Assembly (NCBI GenBank): GCA_023448955.1
Contig: JAEXJU010000221.1
Coordinates: 1-37,526, forward strand
From: Bacteroidota bacterium
GTDB taxonomy: Bacteria > Bacteroidota > Bacteroidia > Flavobacteriales > Weeksellaceae
Length of the DNA stretch: 37,526 nucleotides
Reading direction: 5' to 3'
Shown here piece after piece: positions 23,267 through 31,841 of this stretch. The position numbers and the translations under genes were made by a program. Under the pieces are notes generated by a model. That model worked only from the letters and a program-made list of their open reading frames with translations, was not told the DNA's origin and did no database searches. Numbering within the stretch: the stretch's first letter is position 1; the number at the start of each line of letters is the position of its first letter.

Positions 23267-24562
23267 ATGAATGCATTTATCGAAGAGCTGAAATGGCGTG
23301 GACTTTTTTCTGATATGACACCGGGAACGGAAGATCAACTGGATAAAGAAATGACAAAAGCTTACATCGGGTTTGACCCAACTGCGGATTCCTTGCATAT
23401 CGGAAGTCTGATCCAGATCAAGATCCTTGCGCATTTCCAGCAATACGGTCACCAGCCGATTGCCTTGGTAGGTGGCGCAACAGGTATGATTGGCGACCCT
23501 TCCGGAAAATCTGCAGAACGTAATCTTTTGGATGAGCAAACGCTTCTTTATTATGTAGATTGTCTTAAAAAACAGTTGTCAAGATTTTTGAAATTTGATG
23601 GAGATGGCGATAATAAAGCTATTTTGGTCAATAACTATGACTGGATGAAAGATTTTACTTTCCTTGATTTTGCAAAAAATATCGGAAAACACATCACGGT
23701 CAATTATATGATGGCGAAAGATTCTGTCAAGAAACGTTTTTCCGGCGATTCCGGAGTAGATGGAATGAGTTTTACGGAATTCACTTACCAGCTTTTGCAA
23801 GGCTACGATTATCTTCACCTTTACCAGAATGAAGGTGTAAAACTGCAAATGGGCGGCTCGGATCAATGGGGAATTATCACAACTGGATCAGAACTAATCC
23901 GTAGAAAAGCACAAGGTGAAGCTTATGCTTTGACAGTTCCGCTAATTACCAAAGCAGACGGCTCAAAATTCGGGAAATCGGAAAGCGGCGAAAATTACTG
24001 GCTGGATGCTAAGAAAACTTCGCCTTATAAATTCTACCAATTCTGGCTGAATGCAACAGATGACGATGCAGAAAGGTTTATCAAATTCTACACGTTTCTT
24101 CCAAAAGAAGAAATTGAAGCTTTGGTTGAAGATCATAAAACAGTGCCTCACGAGAGAAAGCTACAGAAAAAACTGGCAAAAGAAGTGACGGTTTGGGTTC
24201 ACGGGCAGGAGGAATATGAAAAAGCTCTTAAAGCTTCTCAGATTCTGTTCGGACAATCCACTGCGGAAGATCTCATTGCACTTGATGAAGAATTGTTCCT
24301 TCAGGTTTTTGACGGTGTTCCTCAAAAAGAATTATCAAAATCTGATATGATTGAAAGTAACATTGTGGATCTGATTTCCGAAAAGACCGGCTTTTTAAAA
24401 TCAAAAAGTGAAGCGCAGAGAGAAATCAAAGGTAATTCTATTGCCGTCAACAAAACAAAAGTCGGTGCAGATTATTCAGTTTCTGAAAATGATCTGATTG
24501 ACGGAAAATTCCTTCTTTTGCAAAAAGGTAAAAAGAACTATTTTATTGTGAAGGCAATTTAA
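23267..24562 (+). CDS. tyrS: Tyrosyl-tRNA synthetase
   Basis: 431 residues from the ATG at 23267; the frame is open further upstream but there it only overlaps mnmE in antisense. Class I synthetase: HIGH-type motif HIGS at 44-47, the tyrosine pocket (GFDPTADSLHIG, QMGGSDQWG), KMSKS-type motif KFGKS at about 234-238, and a C-terminal S4 RNA-binding domain ending LLQKGKKNYFIVKAI. It charges tRNA-Tyr with tyrosine. A -7 box (TATCTTTG) precedes it by about 20 bp, and a strong terminator follows. Confidence 0.97.
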   Translation: MNAFIEELKWRGLFSDMTPGTEDQLDKEMTKAYIGFDPTADSLHIGSLIQIKILAHFQQYGHQPIALVGGATGMIGDPSGKSAERNLLDEQTLLYYVDCLKKQLSRFLKFDGDGDNKAILVNNYDWMKDFTFLDFAKNIGKHITVNYMMAKDSVKKRFSGDSGVDGMSFTEFTYQLLQGYDYLHLYQNEGVKLQMGGSDQWGIITTGSELIRRKAQGEAYALTVPLITKADGSKFGKSESGENYWLDAKKTSPYKFYQFWLNATDDDAERFIKFYTFLPKEEIEALVEDHKTVPHERKLQKKLAKEVTVWVHGQEEYEKALKASQILFGQSTAEDLIALDEELFLQVFDGVPQKELSKSDMIESNIVDLISEKTGFLKSKSEAQREIKGNSIAVNKTKVGADYSVSENDLIDGKFLLLQKGKKNYFIVKAI

Positions 24563-24580
24563 AATATCAACATTATAAAA

Positions 24581-24617
24581 AAAACAACTCCGGCAAATGT
24601 CGGAGTTGTTTGTTTTT
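24581..24617 (+). terminator. Bidirectional terminator between tyrS and the oxygenase gene
   Basis: A ten-base perfect stem AACAACTCCG (24583-24592) and CGGAGTTGTT (24601-24610), with T-rich sequence after it and an A run before it, so it serves both converging genes. Confidence 0.85.
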
Positions 24618-24631
24618 AAATGAATTGAAGA

Positions 24632-25582
24632 TTAGATTTTTATCAATCCTAATTCTATCAGTCTTTCACGGAGAAACTCGCCGGCCGTTGTATCAGGATA
24701 CAATTTAGGGTTATTTTCATCCACACAATTTTCTAGTGCATTGAGCGACATCTCGCTGATGGGATGCATAAAAAAAGGAATTGAATATCTGGAAGTTCCC
24801 CAAAGTTCTCTTGGCGGGTTTACCACTCTGTGAATGGTAGATTTCAGCTTGTTATTGGTATGTCTGGATAACATATCACCCACATTAATCATCAGTTCAT
24901 CCGGCTCAGCAATAGCATCAATCCAGTCACCGTTATGATTCTGAACCTGCAATCCTTTTCCCTGAGATCCCATCAGCAATGTGATCAGGTTAATATCTCC
25001 GTGAGCAGCGGCGCGAACAGCATCATCCGGCTCTTCCGTAATTGGCGGGTAATGGATTGGTCTCAGGATAGAATTTCCCTGGGAAATTTTATCATCAAAA
25101 TAAAACTCGTCCAAACCAAGATACAAAGCCAAAGCTCTCAGAACATATTTACCCGTTTTTTCCAACATCTGATAAGTCTCCTTTCCTACTTCATTGAATT
25201 TTGGAAGTTCTTCTACCACTACATTATCAGGATAAACCTCCTTATACTTAGAGTCTTCCGAAAGATACTGGCCAAAATGCCAGAACTCTTTCAGGTCACC
25301 TTTTTTGAAACCTTTTGCCGTTTCTTTACCGAAGCCGACATAGCCACGCTGGCCGCCTATTCCGGGAATTTCGTACTTGAGCTTGGTTTCTTCTGGCAAT
25401 TCGAAGAAATTCTTCACCTCACCATAAAGTTCATCTACTAACTGGTCATCAAGAAAATGGCCTTTGAGTGCTACAAAACCAATTTCTTCATAAGCTTTTC
25501 CGATTTCATTTACAAATTTCTGTTTGCGTTCCGGGTTGTCCGAAAGGAAATCACGCAGATCTACACTAGGTATTTTGTCCAT
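24632..25582 (-). CDS. 2-oxoglutarate/Fe(II)-dependent oxygenase of the isopenicillin-N-synthase type, 316 aa
   Basis: N-terminal DIOX_N domain (IPSVDLRDFL; YEEIGFVALKGH), then the 2OG-Fe(II) core. Iron ligands His194 and Asp196 (AAAHGDINLITLL) and His251 (TIHRVVNPP); the cosubstrate pair Arg265-x-Ser267 (SRYSIPFF). All catalytic residues are present. Relatives include plant-type flavanone/gibberellin oxygenases and bacterial IPNS-like enzymes; the substrate of the flavobacterial group is not known to me. It is a single-gene unit with no biosynthetic cluster around it. Confidence 0.88.
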   Translation of the reverse strand: MDKIPSVDLRDFLSDNPERKQKFVNEIGKAYEEIGFVALKGHFLDDQLVDELYGEVKNFFELPEETKLKYEIPGIGGQRGYVGFGKETAKGFKKGDLKEFWHFGQYLSEDSKYKEVYPDNVVVEELPKFNEVGKETYQMLEKTGKYVLRALALYLGLDEFYFDDKISQGNSILRPIHYPPITEEPDDAVRAAAHGDINLITLLMGSQGKGLQVQNHNGDWIDAIAEPDELMINVGDMLSRHTNNKLKSTIHRVVNPPRELWGTSRYSIPFFMHPISEMSLNALENCVDENNPKLYPDTTAGEFLRERLIELGLIKI

Positions 25583-25679
25583 TGATAAATAGAAATTTTT
25601 GTCCTACAAAATTAGCATTTTAATTGTTAGAAAAGGATTGAAAATAATAATTTAATATTCGTAAAATTGTGGTTTTAGT

Positions 25680-25687
25680 TATATTTG
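25680..25687 (+). promoter_or_regulatory. -7 box of the phospholipase/carboxylesterase-type hydrolase gene
   Basis: TATATTTG, with the ATG seven bases after its last base, so a leaderless or near-leaderless transcript. Confidence 0.6.
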
Positions 25688-25694
25688 CACACTT

Positions 25695-26333
25695 ATGGAA
25701 TTACAACATCTGGTTAGAGAACCGCAAAATATAACACCCGAAACACCTATATTATTTATGCTTCACGGCTACGGAAGCAATGAAGAAGATCTTTTCAGTT
25801 TCGTGCCTACGCTGCCTGAGGATTGGATCGTAGTGAGTTTACGGGCACCAAAAAATTCTAATTACGGCGGATTTGCCTGGTTTGATATCGACTTCAACAG
25901 CGCCGAGAATTTTATAGATGAAACGGAAGGTAATGATGCTGTAAAGACAGTGATGGAAAATATTATGGCTATCAGCAACAGATATGGACTTACTAATAAT
26001 CCGACGCATCTTTGCGGATTCAGCCAGGGCGGAATGATTGTTTATTCTCTGGCATTGCAATATCCGGATCTGTTTTCGAAAATTGTTTGCCTCAGCTCTT
26101 ATCCGGAAGAGAAACTCCTGAAAAACATCGTTAGGGACAAAAAGAAATATGAAAACCTGCGTTTCTTTATTTCACACGGGACAGATGATGCCGTGATTCC
26201 TTTGGAATGGGGAAGAAAAGCGGCAGATCTTTTATATGATCTCAGCGCCTATTTTTCTTTTAGAGAATATATGAGCGGCCACGGTGTAAATCAGAAAAAC
26301 TATCTGGACCTGATGGAATTTTTCAAGAAATAA
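25695..26333 (+). CDS. Phospholipase/carboxylesterase-family alpha/beta hydrolase, 212 aa
   Basis: Compact cytoplasmic hydrolase (Abhydrolase_2). Oxyanion-region FMLHGYGSNEED, nucleophile elbow GFSQGG (Ser near 117), acid in HGTDDAVIP, and His in SGHGVNQ. No signal peptide. Family members cleave short-chain esters, lysophospholipids or acyl-protein thioesters. Expressed alone and divergent from the oxygenase gene. Substrate not predictable. Confidence 0.9.
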   Translation: MELQHLVREPQNITPETPILFMLHGYGSNEEDLFSFVPTLPEDWIVVSLRAPKNSNYGGFAWFDIDFNSAENFIDETEGNDAVKTVMENIMAISNRYGLTNNPTHLCGFSQGGMIVYSLALQYPDLFSKIVCLSSYPEEKLLKNIVRDKKKYENLRFFISHGTDDAVIPLEWGRKAADLLYDLSAYFSFREYMSGHGVNQKNYLDLMEFFKK

Positions 26334-26337
26334 TTTT

Positions 26338-26372
26338 GGTTGAGAGTTGATGGTTGAAAGTTGAGAGGCTAA
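26338..26372. repeat. Degenerate GTTGAnAGTTGA-type spacer repeat
   Basis: Four irregular GGTTGA/AGTTGA units follow each other after the hydrolase gene. Similar low-complexity GTTGA tracts are common in flavobacterial spacers. No function assigned. Confidence 0.5.
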
Positions 26373-26390
26373 ATTAGAATTAATAAATAA

Positions 26391-26429
26391 AAATCCCGAT
26401 AAGTGAAAAACTATCGGGATTTTTTTTTG
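26391..26429 (+). terminator. Bidirectional terminator
   Basis: ATCCCGAT (26393-26400) and ATCGGGAT (26413-26420) with a 12-base loop, followed by nine T. It serves the hydrolase gene and the convergent aminopeptidase gene. Confidence 0.8.
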
Positions 26430-26441
26430 CATAATTTATAT

Positions 26442-27740
26442 TTAAGAATTCATCAGATCCTCAATTTCATCAACAGTAATTGGAATATTGGCCATCATAT
26501 TAAATGGTTTCCCTGATGTCTGAATCACATAATCATCCTCGATTCTTACTCCAAATCCTTCCGCCGGAATATAGAAACCAGGCTCATTGGTAAATACCAT
26601 ATTTTCAACAAAATCATCAGTCAGGATTCCGTAATCGTGCGTATCCAATCCCATATGGTGGGAAGTTCCGTGCATCATATATTTTTTATAAGCCGGCCAT
26701 TTCGGGTCTTCATTCTGAACATCAGCTTTGTCAATTAATCCTAACTGAAGCAATTCGGAAGTATAAACTTCGCCCATTTCTTTATGGAATCTGTGCCAGT
26801 TATTTCCTGCAACCAGACGATCCTCTGCTTCAACTTTACATTTTAATACGGCATTATAGATTTCCTTTTGTCTGGCAGTATATTTTCCGTTTACAGGAAT
26901 AGTTCTCGTAAGATCACTGGAATAATTGGCATATTCTGCTCCTACATCCAAAAGAATCACATCACCATCTTTGCATTGCTGGTTATTAGCAATATAATGA
27001 AGAACATTGGCATTATTTCCACTGGCAATAATTGGTGTGTAAGCAAATCCACGGCTTCTGTTTTTTACAAATTCATGAATCAGTTCAGCTTCAATTTCAT
27101 ATTCCCAAACGCCTGGCTTAATAAAAGCCAACAATCTTCTGATTCCTTTTTCTGTAATGTTACACGCATTTTGAATTAAAGCTAATTCTTCTGGTTCCTT
27201 AATGCTTCTCAAACGCTGAAGAATAGGATTACTCCTTTTATAATTGTGCATCGGAAAATCTGCCTGTATCTTTTTGATGAATCGATCTTCCCTCAGTTCT
27301 GTTTCTACAGCACTCCTGTAATGTTCATTTTTGTTGAGATAAACATTTTCTGCTTCGTACATCAGGCTTTTAAAAATTTTATCGAAATCACTAAGCCAAT
27401 AAACTGTTTTGATTCCCGACACTTCATAAGCCTGATCTTTAGTCAGCTTCTCTCCTTCCCAAACTGCAATATGATCGTTTGTTTCCCGTAAAAACAAAAT
27501 CTCCCTGTTCTCTTCCAGATAAGCATCCGGAAAAATTACAAGAATGCTTTCTTCCTGATCTACTCCACTCAGATAAAAAATGTCACGATGCTGCTGAAAA
27601 GGCATTGTAGAATCCGCACTTATGGGATAGATATCATTGGAATTAAAAACCGCAAGAGATTTTGGAAGCATTTTCTCCGCAAACTTTTTCCTGTTTTTTA
27701 TGAACAATGAGCTTGGGATCTGATCGTATTTTGTCGTCAT
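26442..27740 (-). CDS. pepP: Xaa-Pro aminopeptidase (aminopeptidase P family, M24B)
   Basis: 432 residues: an N-terminal AMP_N domain (1-150), then a pita-bread metallopeptidase fold. The five dinuclear metal ligands are recognisable: Asp in LLDVGAEY, Asp in SSDLTRTIPV, His in GTSHHMGLDTHD, Glu in FTNEPGFYIP and Glu in GVRIEDDYVI. It removes N-terminal residues preceding proline, in the cytoplasm. Complete and single-copy here. Confidence 0.92.
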   Translation of the reverse strand: MTTKYDQIPSSLFIKNRKKFAEKMLPKSLAVFNSNDIYPISADSTMPFQQHRDIFYLSGVDQEESILVIFPDAYLEENREILFLRETNDHIAVWEGEKLTKDQAYEVSGIKTVYWLSDFDKIFKSLMYEAENVYLNKNEHYRSAVETELREDRFIKKIQADFPMHNYKRSNPILQRLRSIKEPEELALIQNACNITEKGIRRLLAFIKPGVWEYEIEAELIHEFVKNRSRGFAYTPIIASGNNANVLHYIANNQQCKDGDVILLDVGAEYANYSSDLTRTIPVNGKYTARQKEIYNAVLKCKVEAEDRLVAGNNWHRFHKEMGEVYTSELLQLGLIDKADVQNEDPKWPAYKKYMMHGTSHHMGLDTHDYGILTDDFVENMVFTNEPGFYIPAEGFGVRIEDDYVIQTSGKPFNMMANIPITVDEIEDLMNS

Positions 27741-27913
27741 TACTAAAATAGATTTTTATTAATATTTTTTTTGGTTAATTCTCCAAAAAAGCGTCTCAAA
27801 TTTACGAAAGATAGCCTTGCAAAGCTGAATTGAAAACATAAATTTTTCATAAATCCGGATTTAACATAATATTTTAGACATTTTTTCTATATTTGGTAAG
27901 CAATAAATCTTTA

Positions 27914-28906
27914 ATGAAAGTAAAATACAGAATCGTACTGGTTGTTTCCTTAATTATTCTGAGTATCTTAAGCTATAAACTAAGCCATGAAAAAATTAAT
28001 TCAGATGTCAGTTTACCTAAACCCAAACTAAGCTATAATTTGCATCGGGATATCGTTTATAAAAACACACCCGAAAATACCCCTCTGAAACTAGACATTT
28101 ATCAGCCAAAACACACAAACGGGAAAAAACTGCCGGTTGTTATTTATATTCATGGCGGCGCTTGGTCTGTGGGTAATAAAGAAATGATTATGCATAAATT
28201 CCGTGCATATATCCTAAATCAGCTACTCCAAAATCAATACACAGTCATCAGCGCAGACTTTACCAATATTGATTCTCAAAATCATCTGGAGAGTAGCCTT
28301 CAGGATATCAAAGATGTATTGAAATGGGTTAGAAACAACGAAGAAATATATAATATTGACACAGAAAATATCGGAATCTGGGGCGGATCTTCCGGTGGAC
28401 ATCTGGCCATGCTGACGGCGTACAACCAAAATAATGACGAATCACAAGGCCTTCCACTACTCAACTATGCAGTCAATTTCTATGCTCCTACAGATTTAAA
28501 TGAACTTTTCCGTACGGATGCTCATTCCGCTATTCTAAAATGGTTTAAATTTTACTATCCGAAAACTTATAAAACCAGACATAAAAAAATAATGCAGCTG
28601 ACAGGCTTTGACATAAATCAGCAGAAAAATAAAGCCATAGAGCGCTGCAAGGAACTCTCGCCCGCCAATTATATTACGAAAAACACAGTTCCAACGTTAA
28701 TATTTCACGGAAATGAAGATGATGTTGTAGATATCAGGCAATCTGAATATTTGGTTGAAAAACTTAAAGAAAATAAAATCAATCATCAGTATTTTGTGGT
28801 AGATAATGCCAATCATACTTTTAACAATATCAGTTTGGAAGATGCTAACGACATAGCACAAAAAACCGTAAATTTCATCAAGCATTACACAAAAAAACAA
28901 GAATAA
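27914..28906 (+). CDS. Membrane-anchored alpha/beta hydrolase (BD-FAE/esterase type), 330 aa
   Basis: I chose the ATG at 27914; the frame also allows a TTG at 27893, but that lies inside the TATATTTG promoter box. Residues 5-22 form an uncleaved signal anchor (IVLVVSLIILSILSY). The hydrolase domain follows: oxyanion motif YIHGGAWSVGNK, nucleophile elbow WGGSSGGHLA, Asp in NEDDVVDI, and His in DNANHTFNN. This layout is typical of carbohydrate-esterase-like BD-FAE proteins. It precedes a second esterase by one base and is probably translationally coupled to it. Confidence 0.87.
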   Translation: MKVKYRIVLVVSLIILSILSYKLSHEKINSDVSLPKPKLSYNLHRDIVYKNTPENTPLKLDIYQPKHTNGKKLPVVIYIHGGAWSVGNKEMIMHKFRAYILNQLLQNQYTVISADFTNIDSQNHLESSLQDIKDVLKWVRNNEEIYNIDTENIGIWGGSSGGHLAMLTAYNQNNDESQGLPLLNYAVNFYAPTDLNELFRTDAHSAILKWFKFYYPKTYKTRHKKIMQLTGFDINQQKNKAIERCKELSPANYITKNTVPTLIFHGNEDDVVDIRQSEYLVEKLKENKINHQYFVVDNANHTFNNISLEDANDIAQKTVNFIKHYTKKQE

Positions 28907-28907
28907 G

Positions 28908-30053
28908 ATGAAAAAAACGGTATCAAGATTATTATCGACTCTAATTTTCATTTTGATGAGCAGCAATCTGATTTCTCAGGTAACATTCAGGATTATCAGA
29001 TTACCTGAAAATACTGGAAATACAGATATATTTATGGCTTCCGATCTTAACGGATGGAATCCTTCAGATGCTCAATTCAAATTCAAAAAAGATCTGGAAG
29101 GAAACTATAGTTTAACGATTCCGAAGCCTGATAAAAAAACTGAATATAAGATTACCAAAGGCAGTTGGGATTCTGTGGAGGCAGACGAAAACAGGAATAC
29201 GACCGCTAATAGAATTTATGATCCGGCAATTTCGGAGTTAATAATTCCCATCGAAATCAAATCCTGGAATGTCCCGAAAGAAAAAAACCATACTGCCAAC
29301 TCTCAGGTCAGGATACTAAGTGAGCATTTCAAAATTCCTCAGCTGAACAGCACCAGAAAAATATGGATCTATCTTCCGCCGGATTATCAAACCTCCGGAA
29401 AAAAATATCCCGTGATCTATATGCAGGACGGGCAAAACCTTTTTGATGATTACACCAGTTTTTCCGGCGAATGGCAGGTGGATGAAACGCTGGACAATAT
29501 TTACAATGAAACAGGTAAATCTGCAATTGTAATAGGAATAGACAATGGTGGCGACCAGCGTCTTGCCGAATATTCACCCTGGAATAATACTAAATATAAA
29601 ACCACAGGCAAGGGTGATCTCTATGCAGATTTTTTGGCAAAAACACTGAAACCATACATTGATAAAACTTACAGAACGCAGAAACAAGCATCTAAAACAA
29701 TTCTTTTAGGCAGCTCTATGGGCGGATTGATCTCGCTTTACACTTCAGTAAAATACCCGGATACATTTGGAAAAACGGGCATTTTCAGTCCTGCATTCTG
29801 GTTTGTTTCTAAAGATTTGAAAAGGTATCTTAATCGTAACAAAAAGAATCTCAGACATTCAGAATTCTACTTTGTAGCTGGAAAAAATGAGGACGAAACA
29901 ATGGTGCCGGAAATCGAAGCAACTCAATCTGAACTGATAAACAATTCTGTAGATCCGAAAAACATCACCGTTAAAATAGATCAGGACGGAACACATTCCG
30001 AATCTTATTGGAAAAGAGAGCTGAAACAGGCTTTGATGTGGCTTTTGAAATAG
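28908..30053 (+). CDS. Secreted esterase of the enterochelin-esterase (esterase D) type, 381 aa
   Basis: The signal peptide (ends LISQ) is followed by an Ig-like or CBM48-like domain (about 25-115: FMASDLNGWNPSDAQFKFK through TITKG-type strands). The esterase domain (about 130-380) contains YMQDGQNLFDD, nucleophile elbow LLGSSMGGLIS and His in DGTHSESYW. The family acts on feruloyl, acetyl or siderophore esters. It is the second gene of a two-esterase operon (spacing one base), so both probably act on the same exported or imported ester substrate. The exact substrate is unknown. Confidence 0.87.
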   Translation: MKKTVSRLLSTLIFILMSSNLISQVTFRIIRLPENTGNTDIFMASDLNGWNPSDAQFKFKKDLEGNYSLTIPKPDKKTEYKITKGSWDSVEADENRNTTANRIYDPAISELIIPIEIKSWNVPKEKNHTANSQVRILSEHFKIPQLNSTRKIWIYLPPDYQTSGKKYPVIYMQDGQNLFDDYTSFSGEWQVDETLDNIYNETGKSAIVIGIDNGGDQRLAEYSPWNNTKYKTTGKGDLYADFLAKTLKPYIDKTYRTQKQASKTILLGSSMGGLISLYTSVKYPDTFGKTGIFSPAFWFVSKDLKRYLNRNKKNLRHSEFYFVAGKNEDETMVPEIEATQSELINNSVDPKNITVKIDQDGTHSESYWKRELKQALMWLLK

Positions 30054-30104
30054 TAACTGATTTTATGGCTTCATATTAGTCCTTATAAAATCAAAACAAA
30101 ACAC

Positions 30105-30112
30105 TAAATTTG
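30105..30112 (+). promoter_or_regulatory. -7 box of rbfA
   Basis: TAAATTTG, eight bases before the ATG at 30121, giving a very short leader. Confidence 0.6.
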
Positions 30113-30120
30113 CAAAACTT

Positions 30121-30480
30121 ATGGAAAGCAACAGACAAAGAAAAGTAGCGCAGATTATACAGGAAGATATGGCAGAAATCTTCCGCAAGCAGGCTTCAGA
30201 CAGTAAGCAGAGCTTTTTGGTTTCTGTCTCGGATGTTAAAGTAACACCTGATCTTGGAATCGCAAAAATATATCTCAGTATTTTCCCAGCTGAACTGAGA
30301 AAGCCTATTATGAAGGAAATCAATGAGAACAATGCATTCTACCGTAATTATCTCGGACAGAAAATGGCAAAACAGGTTCGTATCATCCCGCAATTGGTTT
30401 TCTACATAGACACGAGTCTGGATGATGTGGAACGCATTGAAAAAGAATTGAAAGGCGAAGGAGACAATCCAATTCTGTAG
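30121..30480 (+). CDS. rbfA: Ribosome-binding factor A
   Basis: 119 residues, family length. KH-like fold beginning SNRQRKVAQIIQEDMAEIF, with the central VSDVKVTPDLGIAKIYLS and the C-terminal LVFYIDTSLDDVERIEK. It binds the 30S subunit and helps 16S rRNA 5' maturation and cold adaptation. It is followed after two bases by the permease gene, a common Bacteroidetes pairing that may couple expression. Confidence 0.95.
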   Translation: MESNRQRKVAQIIQEDMAEIFRKQASDSKQSFLVSVSDVKVTPDLGIAKIYLSIFPAELRKPIMKEINENNAFYRNYLGQKMAKQVRIIPQLVFYIDTSLDDVERIEKELKGEGDNPIL

Positions 30481-30482
30481 TA

Positions 30483-31688
30483 TTGAAAAATGCTTTTTAC
30501 ATAGCATCCCGCTACCTTATAGCGAAAAAAGGAAGTACTGCTGTTACTTTCATTACCTGGCTTGCAGCGTTTGCAATGGTAGCGGCTGTGGCTGCTATGT
30601 TTATCATTATTTCTGTTTTTTCCGGTCTGGAAGATATTAATAAGCAGATGATAGCCAATCTGCATGCAGACCTCACTATCAAAAGCAAAACAGGAAAAGT
30701 TCTAAAAGATATCGGACACATAAAAAGTGTGCTTAAAAAAGAAGCCGCTATTGCTTATTTTTCGTCTGTTATAGAAGAAAAGGTTTATCTGGGATATAAA
30801 GATAATGGTGAGATTGCCTATCTGCGAGGTGTAGATTCTGCTTACACCAATGTCAATCCCATAAACGAAAATATATTCTACGGAAAATACCCGGATTTTA
30901 AGTACAGCAATGAAGTGATTATGGAGAATGGTCTGGACAACAGATTGTCTCTTCCTGTAAATTCCAGTCAGGACTTTGCAACAGTTCTGATGCCCAAGCC
31001 AGGCAAAGGAATTATACAAAGTGAAAATGATATTTTCAATAAGAGAGAAATCTATGTGACAGGCGTATTCCCTGGAAATGACCAGATGGACAATTATATA
31101 ATTGCACCTATAGAGCTTGCTCAGCAGCTTCTGGATCTTCAAAAAAATGATTGCTATCAGATTGTAATTAAACTTAAAAATCCAGCTGATGCTGAATACG
31201 TGAAAGCCAATCTTACAAAACAAATTGGAAATGTTGCAGATGTTAAGACCAAATCCGAAGAAAATGCTGCTTTCTGGAAAATGATTAATACCGAAAAACT
31301 GATGATCTATCTTATTTTCGGACTTGTCATTTTCATCACGACATTCAATCTGGCCGGAGCGATCACGATTTTACAGCTTGACAAAAAAGATCAGGCAAAA
31401 TCACTGATAGCACTTGGATTTAATCTTAAAAATCTAAGATTTATTTACTTTTTTACCGGTTTTTTAATTGTATCGGCCGGAGTTATTTGCGGACTTATTA
31501 TCGGCTCTGTTATTTGCTATATCCAGATCAGCACAGGCTTTTTCAAAGCAAGCGAAAATCTGGCATTCCCCGTGAGAATTGAACTGATTAATTACCTGAT
31601 CGTTTCAGCTATTGCATTATTTTTTGGATTATCCATTTCATGGATTTTTTCTAAGGTTAATAAAAGATACATCAGCAATACTAATTAA
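30483..31688 (+). CDS. LolE/FtsX-type ABC transporter permease, 401 aa
   Basis: The start is a TTG two bases after the rbfA stop; MKNAFYIASRYLIAKKGSTA is the usual beginning of this family in Bacteroidetes, so the TTG is preferred. The first transmembrane helix is about 24-50, followed by a periplasmic MacB_PCD domain (about 52-260) and three C-terminal helices (about 273-300, 318-350, 368-392) of the FtsX domain. It is likely part of a lipoprotein-releasing (LolCDE-like) system that moves lipoproteins from the inner to the outer membrane. No ATPase gene is adjacent. Confidence 0.85.
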   Translation: MKNAFYIASRYLIAKKGSTAVTFITWLAAFAMVAAVAAMFIIISVFSGLEDINKQMIANLHADLTIKSKTGKVLKDIGHIKSVLKKEAAIAYFSSVIEEKVYLGYKDNGEIAYLRGVDSAYTNVNPINENIFYGKYPDFKYSNEVIMENGLDNRLSLPVNSSQDFATVLMPKPGKGIIQSENDIFNKREIYVTGVFPGNDQMDNYIIAPIELAQQLLDLQKNDCYQIVIKLKNPADAEYVKANLTKQIGNVADVKTKSEENAAFWKMINTEKLMIYLIFGLVIFITTFNLAGAITILQLDKKDQAKSLIALGFNLKNLRFIYFFTGFLIVSAGVICGLIIGSVICYIQISTGFFKASENLAFPVRIELINYLIVSAIALFFGLSISWIFSKVNKRYISNTN

Positions 31689-31841
31689 GATTTCTGTATT
31701 TTATTCCTGGATTCCTGAATTTTCATCAAGTCAGGATTAATTAACATTTTATTACAGTAACTTAAATTTCGCTTAAAAATTCAATCACCTATAAAAAACA
31801 GATTATTAATATTATAATTTTACAGTCTTAATTTTTGGACA

